This document shows, piece by piece, positions 8,825 to 17,129 of a stretch of DNA of 64,000 nt (position 1 is its first letter; each line of letters starts with the position of its first letter). Where the stretch lies: positions 1-64,000 of the forward strand of contig JANQQI010000046.1 in NCBI GenBank assembly GCA_028285085.1, given 5' to 3'. Position numbers and translations under genes: made by a program. A model generated the notes under the pieces. It was given only the letters and a program-made list of their open reading frames with translations. It was not told the DNA's origin and ran no database searches. The DNA is from Saprospiraceae bacterium (GTDB lineage: Bacteria; Bacteroidota; Bacteroidia; Chitinophagales; Saprospiraceae).

Positions 8825-9403
8825 TTATTCTTCTACAGGTTGCGGCCGATCCCGCCATTCCCGGGCCAGTTCTTCAATAGGTCGATCGTTGAGTATCACG
8901 GCAGAAAGGACGCCCGAACCATTCTTGATACTGATCAGGCCGTAAGCAACGGTATTACTATCTCTACGCAATTGCCGGAACACTTCCTCAGCCGGATAAG
9001 CAATGGACTCTTCAAGGTAGTAGCGGTCGAAAGGGTAGGAGATAATAACGGTTTCATCCCATTCGTAATAACTCCGAACGGTGGCTTTAATATAATCATT
9101 GGTATGGTTCGGTTGGACGGGGCTTAGGTCGATGATCTTGGCAAAACCTTCTTCGTCTTCGGCCAATTCCACAAAAACGTCATCGCCGCGGGTCCAAAGT
9201 GTGGAAGTATTATAGCGGCTATTGTGATAATTGAGTGCGATATACTTTCCTCGGAAAGGATCGGTAGGGTCCACCGGCGCGAGCCGGAATTTGAAAGCCT
9301 TGCCCTCGCGTAGCAGTGTTTCACTCTCCAGCACCATTTTACCCGGTACATACCACTGCGCCGCCACCAGAATCCCGAAAACTAATAAATACCAATTTTT
9401 CAT
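8825..9403 (-). CDS. GDYXXLXY-domain membrane-anchored protein
   Basis: A 192-residue protein with one N-terminal hydrophobic segment (about 4-18) and an extracytoplasmic domain resembling the GDYXXLXY family; here the signature region reads FRGKYIALNYHNSR. This family is habitually encoded next to DUF2157 membrane proteins, as here: the upstream DUF2157 gene ends 2 bp before this start, so they are almost certainly co-transcribed and probably act together. The biochemical role of the pair is unknown. The N-terminal segment could be an uncleaved anchor or a signal peptide. Confidence 0.85.
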   Translation of the reverse strand: MKNWYLLVFGILVAAQWYVPGKMVLESETLLREGKAFKFRLAPVDPTDPFRGKYIALNYHNSRYNTSTLWTRGDDVFVELAEDEEGFAKIIDLSPVQPNHTNDYIKATVRSYYEWDETVIISYPFDRYYLEESIAYPAEEVFRQLRRDSNTVAYGLISIKNGSGVLSAVILNDRPIEELAREWRDRPQPVEE

Positions 9404-9405
9404 AC

Positions 9406-10707
9406 CTAAATAACTGCTTTATTCGATTTTCTCTTTTTCAAAAACCAATAATTCGCCGCGAAAAAGCCAATGCCCACTAAGACAAAAAGTAGCCCGCGCA
9501 TCACAAATGGAATATCAGTATCGAAAAAGCGACAGAAAATGAGTGCCGTGATAATGAGTAAGCCGTAGTTGAGTAGGCCCAGATGATTTTCGATCCCACC
9601 TCGCCGAATATAGCTCACACCAATAGCAAACAGAATCAAATTGGTTAAAACGGTGGCCAGGGTAGGCGCTTGCATGCCCAGAAAGAAAATGCCCCAAAAG
9701 GCTAAAAAGACCCAGGCGATGGGGTTAAAGCGCCGCTCTGCTTGCTGGCGACTACGGTGCCACCAATACAAGGCAATGGTCCCTACCGTTAGCAAGATAG
9801 CAACGAGTAATTCCAGGCACCACCAACTTGGGAGCCGGTCAATATTTGAAGCAATATCCTCCCAGACCTCATTAAAACTTAGAATCAGAAGCATAATGAC
9901 GGTACCCAGCGAACCAAAGATGATCCAGCCGTTGCGCCGCAGGGGCAACGTACTGTACACCGGGAGGCGGCCTATTTGATATGATAGTCCGAACCAACTG
10001 AAATAACCGATAAATAAGAGTATACCTTCTTGCTTACCCAGGCTGCCCAGTAGGATGGTAATACTCATTGGCAACAACCAGTTCAAAAAGAGAAAGGCAT
10101 TGCTTTGTGCGTGCTGGCGATAGAGCTTGATAAAATAAGGGACGATGAGCAAAAGTAACAGCCAAGGCCAAATACTCGCCTGCCCGAAACGATGAAAATA
10201 CCCCAATTCACAACCGTACCAGGTGATGCCCGCAATGCTGAGGATGGCAGCAAAGGAGGACGGTAGGATATAGATAAGAGGTAAGGACAATAAAATCCAA
10301 GTGAATAAAAAACCGGAAAGTTGTCCTTCGATATGATAAATCTGACTGATGAGGGCCATAGCGGCGCCTACCGCAAAAATGAGGAAAGCCGCGGAAGCTT
10401 CGCGCCAACTGGCACTTTGGCGGCGGCGCAGCAGGGTATAAGCCACAATGCCTTGCCCCAGCAGCAGGGGGATGAACGCAATAAGGGTTTTGATGGACTT
10501 GCTGAGAAAATCCCAATTATGAGCGATGATCAGGATAATGCCCAGTCCAACCAGGGTTGCCCCAAGTACTCCAAAGATGATAAACTGACGGTTGGGGTTG
10601 CTGTCCTCTCGCTGCGCATAATAACTGCGGATGGCTTCGGCGGTGGTGTCATTGATGATCCCTGCATCCACCAGTTCGGGCAAAGCTTGCCGGATTGGTT
10701 TGTTCAT
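9406..10707 (-). CDS. DUF2157 multi-pass membrane protein
   Basis: A 433-residue integral membrane protein. The cytoplasmic N-terminus (MNKPIRQALPELVDAGIIND, then a segment with AIRSYYAQ) is the short helical domain typical of DUF2157, which is described as often starting with an 'L..L...G.I...' helix. About twelve hydrophobic segments follow. I chose the ATG at 10707; the longer reading from 10758 adds 17 atypical residues overlapping the terminator of the next gene. The protein ends in a basic cytoplasmic tail (FLKKRKSNKAVI). It forms a two-gene operon with the GDYXXLXY gene. Function unknown; transport or envelope homeostasis would be guesses. Confidence 0.85.
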   Translation of the reverse strand: MNKPIRQALPELVDAGIINDTTAEAIRSYYAQREDSNPNRQFIIFGVLGATLVGLGIILIIAHNWDFLSKSIKTLIAFIPLLLGQGIVAYTLLRRRQSASWREASAAFLIFAVGAAMALISQIYHIEGQLSGFLFTWILLSLPLIYILPSSFAAILSIAGITWYGCELGYFHRFGQASIWPWLLLLLIVPYFIKLYRQHAQSNAFLFLNWLLPMSITILLGSLGKQEGILLFIGYFSWFGLSYQIGRLPVYSTLPLRRNGWIIFGSLGTVIMLLILSFNEVWEDIASNIDRLPSWWCLELLVAILLTVGTIALYWWHRSRQQAERRFNPIAWVFLAFWGIFFLGMQAPTLATVLTNLILFAIGVSYIRRGGIENHLGLLNYGLLIITALIFCRFFDTDIPFVMRGLLFVLVGIGFFAANYWFLKKRKSNKAVI

Positions 10708-10725
10708 AGTTTGCGTACTTACTCT

Positions 10726-10772
10726 ATGGAAGATAAGAAAGCCCTCCCAGAGTTCCAAATTCGAGGAGGGCT
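10726..10772 (-). terminator. Intrinsic terminator after the M43 protease
   Basis: An 8-bp GC-rich stem (AGCCCTCC at 10740-10747 with GGAGGGCT at 10765-10772), followed on the minus strand by TTTCTTATCTT. It lies just after the metalloprotease stop codon and just before the DUF2157 start. Confidence 0.75.
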
Positions 10773-10794
10773 GTGGCGGTTAGTACCGACTTGG

Positions 10795-12069
10795 CTATTG
10801 CTTAATCAATTTTTCTGATTTGAGCACTTTATCTCGATCTGAAAGCATCAAAATGTAAAGCCCTTTTGACAAACGACTGAGGTTGATGCTGGTGATGTTA
10901 TCATCTTCACGGAGTGAGTGGCTGAATACCTCTTTACCCAAGGCATTATAGACTTTTAATTGAGCAGCGTGTTCGTGAGTAATGGTAATCCATCCATTGG
11001 TTGGATTTGGAGTGATTTCAAATTCATAATCTAGGTGCGGGGTTTCTTGACGTACAACACCTCCACCGTCATCATCATTTTGCGTGTAATCACAATCTTG
11101 CACATTAATAACTTGAAACTCCGGGCGATAATGGGCCACTTCAGCTTTCATGACGGCACATTGTCCTTTGGTAAACATGCGCCTGCATTCGCCCCCTAAC
11201 TGCATGAAATTTTGCGTGTTCACGTAAGGCATATAATAAGGGTTTGTACAATTGGCGCTTTCGTTGCTGGGACGATATAAATTACAATCATCATAAGCAG
11301 GTGATCCCTGACATGGAGTATCTTCTATGAGATCATCGTATTCATAGGGATGATCACCGGCAACGATACCTCGGCCACCAGGATGATAAAGACCTAAATA
11401 ATGCCCCACCTCGTGCGTAAGAATTCGGGTATTGTTGGTTAGGGATGGTGCACTAACCACAACCCCATCCACGGAGCAATTAAAAAAAAACCAGCTTGGA
11501 TAATCTGTATTATACGGACATTCCATCCCTACACTCGGGGAAGCACCCCCAAAATCAGCGATCCAAGCGTGCATGTAAGTTTCTGTTCCTGCGGGCTTAG
11601 GGGATAAGTCCTGGATTAATCCGGCATTTCCATACTGAAACGGCGATAAGCTTGAGGCTACACGGGTAATCCCTTCAAAGGCAAAACCAATTTTACAGTC
11701 ATCGATGACGTGACAAAATTCAGAAATGACCTCATTAATATCTGAATTTTGCGCACGGAAGTCGCGCTGTAATTCTGCCAGTGCAACTAAAACATCTGCA
11801 TCACTGGGGTTAGATCCTTCCCCTACGGCATCATTTGGATGGTGAATAATGTGAAAATAAATGGGGATATCCCAGCAGGGCCCTCCCGGACGGGTGTAAA
11901 CGCCATCACAGGTATTTGATACGGGGGGTGGCAGATCTTCTCCACCCGGGCCAATATCCAGGTTCGGAGGCCCTTCTAATCCCGGTGGCTGTGCCTGTAA
12001 AGTGAGTTGTAGCAAACTAATTAAACAGAAACAGAGTAAAAAACGTGTTAGAAAATGCATAGTAAGCAT
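10795..12069 (-). CDS. Secreted M43 (pappalysin-type) zinc metalloprotease with T9SS sorting domain
   Basis: A 424-residue secreted protease. The signal peptide covers residues 1-26, ending LTLQAQ. The catalytic domain has the metzincin motif HEVGHYLGLYH (His219, Glu220, His223, His229) and downstream NFMQLGGECRRMFTKGQ, matching the M43 Met-turn region. Several Cys residues are typical of this cytophagalysin-like group. The last 75 residues (from FEITPNPTNGW to KSEKLIKQ) form a type A T9SS sorting domain, so the protease is exported across the outer membrane. The start could equally be the ATG at 12060 (MHFLTRFLL), which gives a more standard signal peptide. It has its own terminator downstream. 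Confidence 0.92.
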   Translation of the reverse strand: MLTMHFLTRFLLCFCLISLLQLTLQAQPPGLEGPPNLDIGPGGEDLPPPVSNTCDGVYTRPGGPCWDIPIYFHIIHHPNDAVGEGSNPSDADVLVALAELQRDFRAQNSDINEVISEFCHVIDDCKIGFAFEGITRVASSLSPFQYGNAGLIQDLSPKPAGTETYMHAWIADFGGASPSVGMECPYNTDYPSWFFFNCSVDGVVVSAPSLTNNTRILTHEVGHYLGLYHPGGRGIVAGDHPYEYDDLIEDTPCQGSPAYDDCNLYRPSNESANCTNPYYMPYVNTQNFMQLGGECRRMFTKGQCAVMKAEVAHYRPEFQVINVQDCDYTQNDDDGGGVVRQETPHLDYEFEITPNPTNGWITITHEHAAQLKVYNALGKEVFSHSLREDDNITSINLSRLSKGLYILMLSDRDKVLKSEKLIKQ

Positions 12070-12477
12070 ATTTTAGAACAGCTTTAACCCTCTATCGCTG
12101 ACGATCTCCGAGAGAATTGTCAATAGAGTAAATATTAAGATTAGGCAAGTGGATGTGTAATCAAAATTGTGACGAACAAGAAGAAATGGATCTTGTGGTA
12201 TACCAAATGTATGTTACCACACCATCAGAAAAATCGGATTTTCTGGTGATTAGTCACAACGTGTAAAATATTTTTTAGAGGTGTTTAAAGTGGGAAAGGC
12301 TTTTACTCAGTTGCTAGATTATTTTTGAGTGTCAGCACTTTAAGGTAAATCTGCTCTTAGTGAAAGAATAGTTTAAAGATAAAAGAGCTATTTGAAAAGA
12401 AAAATAAATTAAACTAAAATTTAATGTGATTTTTCAATCCCAAGCATAGCGTTATAAAAAATGCAGCTTAAATTATT
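12070..12477 (+). other. AT-rich intergenic region with one imperfect hairpin
   Basis: 408 bp separating the M43 protease start from the Fpg gene stop, both minus-strand. The only structure I see is an imperfect hairpin at 12220-12248 (CAGAAAA-type arms around CGG, flanked by CACC and GGTG), which lacks a T-run and is not a convincing terminator. No coding potential noted. Confidence 0.5.
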
Positions 12478-13272
12478 TTATACCCCGTATACTTTTTGCC
12501 AACCCTCCACGAAATAGGTCGTCCGCCCGGCAATCTTGGTAGAGCGTACGGTCCCTTTACCATTAGGCCCTGGCTGACCTTCCACGCGCCACTGCCAAAA
12601 CCAATTCTCCGGATAATCTTTGTAATAAGCGGTGCGTTTTACGGCGGTGCCGAGGATATCACGCATGGCCGCATAAATTGCTTTTAGCTGCTTCTTAGAA
12701 AGGGCATTAACCCGGGAGCCGGGATGAATGCGCGTTTGAAAGCAAATCTCATCAGCGTAGAGATTGCCGACGCCTGCGAGTTGTTTTTGGTTGAGTAAAA
12801 AGCCCTTGATGGTGCTTTTCTTGCCGTCGGCTTTTTGCAAAAAAGTGGCTTCACTAATCTCCAAAGCATCTTCGCCCAAGCCAATATTATTGATGTAATC
12901 CTCGAGGCTTTCGATATAGTTGATCTTGGCGAATTTGCGCGGACAATCAAAACCTAGCCGGGAGCCGTTAGCAAAATGAAACACAAAGCGTTCGTGCCGC
13001 GGCCGATCTTCTTCCTGATGGTAATACTTCAAGTCGCCAGTCATCCCAAAATGCAACAGCAAATGGTGACCATTATCCAACGCCCCGAAGAGGTACTTAC
13101 CACGTCGATAGGAACCGTTAAAAGTACGGCCGGTGAGTTTTTCCACAAAAGCATCCCCACTTAGGTTACGGATAATTTTATCGTCGTGCACGACGACCTC
13201 AGCGATTGGCTGGTGCAATGAAGTTTGATCAAAATATTGCTGAAAAGTATGAACTTCGGGCAATTCGGGCAT
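12478..13272 (-). CDS. Fpg/Nei-family DNA glycosylase lacking the zinc-finger cysteines
   Basis: A base-excision repair glycosylase/AP lyase that removes oxidised bases. The 264-residue protein starts MPELPEV, giving the catalytic Pro2 and Glu3, and has the conserved Lys59 in SYRRGKYL. The helix-two-turn-helix region contains LLNQKQLAGVGNLYADE. The C-terminal hairpin keeps the DNA-contacting Arg in the motif GRTTYFVEGWQ. However, all four zinc-ligand Cys of canonical Fpg/Nei are replaced (Gly, Gly, Val, Trp by alignment), making this a zincless-finger member like eukaryotic NEIL1 and some plant Fpg proteins. Whether it prefers 8-oxoG (MutM-like) or pyrimidine lesions (Nei-like) is not decidable here, so no symbol is given. 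Confidence 0.9.
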   Translation of the reverse strand: MPELPEVHTFQQYFDQTSLHQPIAEVVVHDDKIIRNLSGDAFVEKLTGRTFNGSYRRGKYLFGALDNGHHLLLHFGMTGDLKYYHQEEDRPRHERFVFHFANGSRLGFDCPRKFAKINYIESLEDYINNIGLGEDALEISEATFLQKADGKKSTIKGFLLNQKQLAGVGNLYADEICFQTRIHPGSRVNALSKKQLKAIYAAMRDILGTAVKRTAYYKDYPENWFWQWRVEGQPGPNGKGTVRSTKIAGRTTYFVEGWQKVYGV

Positions 13273-13317
13273 AGTCAGTATTTGTTTTGAAGATGGGGCG
13301 CCCGTTGTGGATCAATT

Positions 13318-13800
13318 TTATTCGCCTTCCAGTGACGCCAGCGTGCGAAACAATTCACCTTTCGAAATCAGGCAACCATTTTCCATCATTCGAAAGAGCT
13401 CTTGTTCGCGTTCCCATTTGTAAACCTTTTCCGCGCGGTAAAGTTTAAGGGAAGCACCGGAGGTGCGCAACATTTGCGTCATTTCTTCGGGTGTTTGTAG
13501 CTGGGTGAAGTCCAATGGACTATTCTCGTCCACCATTAAGCCGCGCATTGTAATCTTATCCTCGGCACAGTGGAAGGTCTTCATGTCTTTGGCGGTTTTG
13601 TACTCTAGGTACTCTACCTTTTTCAAGACTTTGTCAAATACGATATCGCTAAAGATATCCAACAGCTTTTCGGCCTTCTCGGGATCCTCAGCTTTAATTT
13701 TCACCCAATCCTCCCCGGTTACTGTATTAGCAGCCAGGAAATTGATAAACTCCGACTCGAGTTCTTGTAATTCGTCTTTTTCTAAACGACGGTATTTCAT
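13318..13800 (-). CDS. Conserved Bacteroidota protein, DUF6495-like
   Basis: A 160-residue soluble protein of unknown function starting MKYRRLEKDELQELE, which I recognise as the pattern of the DUF6495 family restricted to Bacteroidota. The sequence is acidic and helical, with a conserved-looking central block containing YKTAKDMKTFHC. The ATG at 13800 is preferred over an upstream in-frame start at 13827 because a promoter -7 element lies at 13843-13851, and the shorter form matches the family start as I know it. It is divergent from terC. The family name is from memory; the function is unknown. Confidence 0.75.
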   Translation of the reverse strand: MKYRRLEKDELQELESEFINFLAANTVTGEDWVKIKAEDPEKAEKLLDIFSDIVFDKVLKKVEYLEYKTAKDMKTFHCAEDKITMRGLMVDENSPLDFTQLQTPEEMTQMLRTSGASLKLYRAEKVYKWEREQELFRMMENGCLISKGELFRTLASLEGE

Positions 13801-13842
13801 GCAAATAATTTTGGCGGCACGAGGCACTATCGAAAAATCGCG

Positions 13843-13874
13843 GCGAAGTTAGTAGTTTTTGTATTCCTTTGAAA
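13843..13874 (-). promoter_or_regulatory. Candidate Bacteroidota promoter for the DUF6495-like gene
   Basis: On the minus strand, TTTC (13871-13874), then exactly 19 bases, then TAACTTCGC (13843-13851). This is one mismatch from consensus in each box of TTTG-N19-TAnnTTTG. It would start transcription near 13837, 37 bases before the ATG at 13800. Confidence 0.5.
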
Positions 13875-13938
13875 GGATCGTTATAAATTTCAAAACCAAT
13901 TTCCTAAACTTGCAACTAGAAAAACAAAACCAATAATC

Positions 13939-14814
13939 ATGGATTTGACGCTCCTTTTTACCCTTCCCGACTTTGGGGCACCCGAGGTATGGGTCAGTAT
14001 GCTCACCTTGATCTTTCTGGAAATCGTCCTCGGCGTCGACAATATTATCTTTATTTCCATCACCGCCGCCAAGCTGCCGGAAAAAGATCAGGCTCGAGCA
14101 ACTAACATTGGTCTGATCCTGGCGATGGCACTGCGGATCGTTTTACTGTTCGGAATATCGATCTTGATTGCGATGAAAGAGCCTTGGTTTCATGTCGGGG
14201 CACCAGATAGCTGGATTTACGGTGGGTTTTCGGGGCAAAGTCTGATCCTGATTATCGGGGGGATATTTTTGTTGTACAAAAGTGTAACGGAGATTCACCA
14301 TAAATTGGAAGGAGACGAGGACGATGGTAACGGCGGTAAGAAGAAAACGACGACGATGGGGAACGCCATTTTCCAAATTGCACTAATCAACATTGTCTTT
14401 AGCTTTGATTCTATTTTGACGGCGGTGGGGATGACCAATGGCCTGAAAGGTGCCAACGGTCCTGACGGTGAGTTGGTGATTATGGTCATTGCAGTCGTCC
14501 TTTCGGTGCTGGTGATGATGCTATTTGCGACACCGGTCGGCCGTTTTGTCAATAAAAACCCAACGATTCAGATGCTGGGGTTGTCATTCTTGATTTTGAT
14601 CGGCTTTATGCTGATCGCCGAAGGCGCTCACTTGGCGCACCTTGAAATTGCTGGTTCAACGGTGGGAACTATCCCTAAAGGCTATCTCTATTTTGCAATT
14701 GCCTTTTCATTGCTGGTTGAGTTTCTCAATATGCGACTCCGTAAGCGTAATAAACCGATTCAATTACACGGGGTGCAGGAAAGGGCAGTCAAAGAGGGAA
14801 TTTACGAAGAATAA
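13939..14814 (+). CDS. TerC-family integral membrane protein
   Basis: A 291-residue membrane protein of the TerC family, implicated in metal-ion (notably manganese) efflux or metalation of exported proteins, and in tellurite resistance in some bacteria. The hallmark acidic transmembrane motifs are present: EIVLGVDNIIFIS (about residues 29-41) and NIVFSFDSILTAVGM (about 150-165). There are about seven to eight hydrophobic segments, with a charged cytoplasmic loop rich in Asp, Gly and Lys around 120-140. A methyltransferase gene begins 6 bp after the stop, suggesting co-transcription. The exact substrate is not deducible. Confidence 0.92.
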   Translation: MDLTLLFTLPDFGAPEVWVSMLTLIFLEIVLGVDNIIFISITAAKLPEKDQARATNIGLILAMALRIVLLFGISILIAMKEPWFHVGAPDSWIYGGFSGQSLILIIGGIFLLYKSVTEIHHKLEGDEDDGNGGKKKTTTMGNAIFQIALINIVFSFDSILTAVGMTNGLKGANGPDGELVIMVIAVVLSVLVMMLFATPVGRFVNKNPTIQMLGLSFLILIGFMLIAEGAHLAHLEIAGSTVGTIPKGYLYFAIAFSLLVEFLNMRLRKRNKPIQLHGVQERAVKEGIYEE

Positions 14815-14820
14815 TGGCTT

Positions 14821-15699
14821 ATGTTTAATGATCTGAAACCTGCAGCTATTCTTCGTTTATTGGCTGCAACTGTAGTGTTCTTGGTGATCTTGGCATGTGC
14901 AGAGTGGTGGTTTAACCGTCCGTTCTTCCCTTTATTGACAACCATTGCCATCATTGTATTGAATATCAGCTTGCTGTTCCTGATCTATCGCAAGCTGGTG
15001 ATCAATTTTCAGGATAACCGTAAGGAGTTGCGGGGTGGTTTTCAGCAAATTGATCCTTTGCTGTATTTGCATCGCGAGATTCCATTTCGAAAACCCTTAC
15101 CACCGCTGCGTAGCTACGCGGCTTCACCCGACTTCCTAGCCTTGATGCTACAACTGGTGCGAGAGCATCAGCCTAAGGTAATTGTCGAAGCCGGTTCGGG
15201 CGTTTCGACCCTGATTAATGCTTATTTGCTGGAACAGCAAGGTTTTGGAAAGGTCTATGCCTTTGACCACGAAGAAGAGTTTGCCGGGCGTAGTCAAGTT
15301 GCCTTGGGGCAACATGTTTTGTCCAACTGGGGTGAAGTGTGGCATGCGCCACTGCGCCGCTATCGGATTGATGACTTTCCTGTAAAGTGGGAGTTCACAC
15401 ATACCGAACAGCAGGAGGGCTTGATATGGTACGATACCAAAGTGATACCCGACGAGCTGCCGCCCATTGATTTATTGATCGTTGACGGCCCCCCGCGGAC
15501 CACTCAAGTACAAGCGCGTTTTCCGGCCATCCCACTTTTGCTGAATCGCCTCAGCCCTAATGCCATTATCTTGGTGGATGACTGTTATCGTACCGCAGAT
15601 CGCAGCACCGTTGAGCGTTGGCTCGAATCATTTCCTGAATTTACCGGTACCTTCCACTATCTAGAGAAAGGCGCTTATGTATTGAAAAGGAATGCTTAG
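14821..15699 (+). CDS. Membrane-anchored class I SAM-dependent methyltransferase-like protein
   Basis: A 292-residue protein with two N-terminal hydrophobic segments (about 9-27 and 32-56) and a cytoplasmic Rossmann-type methyltransferase domain. The motif I region reads VIVEAGSGVSTLI (about 120-132), the acidic motif II FDHEEEF lies near 150, and LLIVDGPP near 220 resembles the metal-binding region of Methyltransf_24-type enzymes, followed by ILVDDCYR. The substrate is unknown. It follows terC by 6 bp. The membrane anchor suggests a lipid or envelope-linked substrate, which is inference only. Confidence 0.75.
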   Translation: MFNDLKPAAILRLLAATVVFLVILACAEWWFNRPFFPLLTTIAIIVLNISLLFLIYRKLVINFQDNRKELRGGFQQIDPLLYLHREIPFRKPLPPLRSYAASPDFLALMLQLVREHQPKVIVEAGSGVSTLINAYLLEQQGFGKVYAFDHEEEFAGRSQVALGQHVLSNWGEVWHAPLRRYRIDDFPVKWEFTHTEQQEGLIWYDTKVIPDELPPIDLLIVDGPPRTTQVQARFPAIPLLLNRLSPNAIILVDDCYRTADRSTVERWLESFPEFTGTFHYLEKGAYVLKRNA

Positions 15700-15757
15700 T
15701 GCATAAATGAGCTAATTCATCATTTTCTGACATCTGGTATCTCAAAGTCTGGCATCT

Positions 15758-16291
15758 CTAAAACACATGCCCCAAAAAGTCAATCACACCATCTCCCCAA
15801 ACCGCTCCATTCAAACTTTTCACTAAAAGACAATTCTCCAGGCGACGATGACTCAGTCCTAATGATTGATGATTATTGATGATTAGCCAACGGCATACAT
15901 TATTGACGAGTTCAAATCCATTATTGAGGTATAAATCGTGCTGATCGGCGAAGAGGATGATGAAATCAATATCTTGACTTTGTCCCAAGGTGCTTAGTTC
16001 GTCGAGTAGGGTAGTGGCCAGCTTCTGCGATTGGAAAGATTCGGCAACACAAACATCGGTGACGCCAAAAATTCGGGTAATAGCCCCTCCGATATTGATC
16101 AGTCGAAACTCCACGGCCAGATGTCCGACTAAGGTTCGCTTTTCAAAAGCCAGGAGCCGGAAAGTCGGAATCTGCTTATAATAGATACGATCTTTCGGAT
16201 AGTCTGCAAATGACTGCCGAAGGAGCTGGCCCACTTGCATTTGCTGCGTTGGGCGCAGCCGGTATTCTTCTACCGCTTGGATACGGATCAT
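15758..16291 (-). CDS. GNAT-family N-acetyltransferase
   Basis: A 177-residue protein with GNAT fold features: a central beta strand containing AFEKRTLVGHLAVEFR and the acetyl-CoA binding loop region VCVAESFQSQKLATTLLDEL (about 78-97), where the usual RGxGxG is degenerate (QSQKLA). I chose the ATG at 16291 because it lies 7 bp after the stop of the upstream CpcT-like gene; a longer in-frame reading to 16387 would overlap that gene extensively. Probably the second gene of a two-gene operon. The substrate is unknown. Confidence 0.75.
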   Translation of the reverse strand: MIRIQAVEEYRLRPTQQMQVGQLLRQSFADYPKDRIYYKQIPTFRLLAFEKRTLVGHLAVEFRLINIGGAITRIFGVTDVCVAESFQSQKLATTLLDELSTLGQSQDIDFIILFADQHDLYLNNGFELVNNVCRWLIINNHQSLGLSHRRLENCLLVKSLNGAVWGDGVIDFLGHVF

Positions 16292-16298
16292 CCCTACG

Positions 16299-16928
16299 CT
16301 AAGATTTTTGTTTGAAAATATAACCCCCTTTTGTGGCTCCCCACACTTGCTGATCATTCGCATCAAAGCCTTGATCCCAGCTTTCAATCATGCCGGTTTT
16401 GATACTGACCTTGGAAGTCGCATAAGCAGCGCCGCGTAAGCTACTCTCGCAATCCTTGGCATTTGTTTCGCCAACATATTGGCCATTGCTTTGGCGTTCT
16501 AGGAAGACAGCGCAGCCCGTTCGCTCAATTAAATCACTCGGCTGGATACGGTCAAAAAATACTGGCTCGCGCCATTTACCGATATAGTCTTTTTCATTCT
16601 CTAGCTTGTATACTTTACTCGCAAAGCGATTTGGACCGACCTGCTCCAATTGGTATACCCGTTGCCGGTAGGGTTGCTCCTGCCGACTGGCCAGGGCTTG
16701 CTCGACGTACAACCAGTGTCCTTTGCCTTCCCAAATCGGATACATGTGCAAGGAGATGGCATAATAACTCGAATCTTGTGCAGCTTGGTCTGCGCTATCA
16801 AAGGAGCCCGTCATGAGTTTTTGTAAAGCATCCAGTTGGGCCGTCGAGGAGGTGGACGATTTGGAGCTTTTACACTGGTATAGAAAGAGACTAAGGGAAA
16901 ATAATAAAAGGTAGGTCAGTTTTTTCAT
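16299..16928 (-). CDS. CpcT/CpeT-like lipoprotein
   Basis: A 209-residue lipoprotein with lipobox LFLYQC (Cys19), followed by a Ser/Thr/Lys-rich linker. The remainder resembles the CpcT/CpeT (DUF1001) fold: LQKLMTGSFDSADQA, then YAISLHMYPIW, HWLYVEQA, PYRQRVYQL, the GCAVFLERQ segment and the C-terminal WGATKGGYIF. In cyanobacteria these are phycobilin lyases that attach bilins to phycobiliprotein cysteines. This organism shows no phycobiliproteins in the window, and homologues are widespread in non-photosynthetic Bacteroidota, so the role is probably different and unknown. It is followed by a GNAT gene after 7 bp. Confidence 0.8.
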   Translation of the reverse strand: MKKLTYLLLFSLSLFLYQCKSSKSSTSSTAQLDALQKLMTGSFDSADQAAQDSSYYAISLHMYPIWEGKGHWLYVEQALASRQEQPYRQRVYQLEQVGPNRFASKVYKLENEKDYIGKWREPVFFDRIQPSDLIERTGCAVFLERQSNGQYVGETNAKDCESSLRGAAYATSKVSIKTGMIESWDQGFDANDQQVWGATKGGYIFKQKS

Positions 16929-17129
16929 GGTTTGTATGTTTAGTTAGGTCCAGCCCAGATGGACGGAAAATGGAAGCACAAGAAAAGCTAAAGCTCAGGG
17001 ACTTGTATTGGTTAAGTTTAATGATAAAAAATATTTACATCTGCGGCTTATAAAACAACTTAGTGGATTATTGTACCAGTAGCGAAGCAGGTCTAAAGTC
17101 TATTGTCTAATATCTAAAGTCTAAAATCT

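Noticed and set aside
8613-8945. A 110-codon plus-strand open frame upstream of arginase
   Set aside because: Half of it is antisense to the GDYXXLXY gene and the rest has no protein-like composition.
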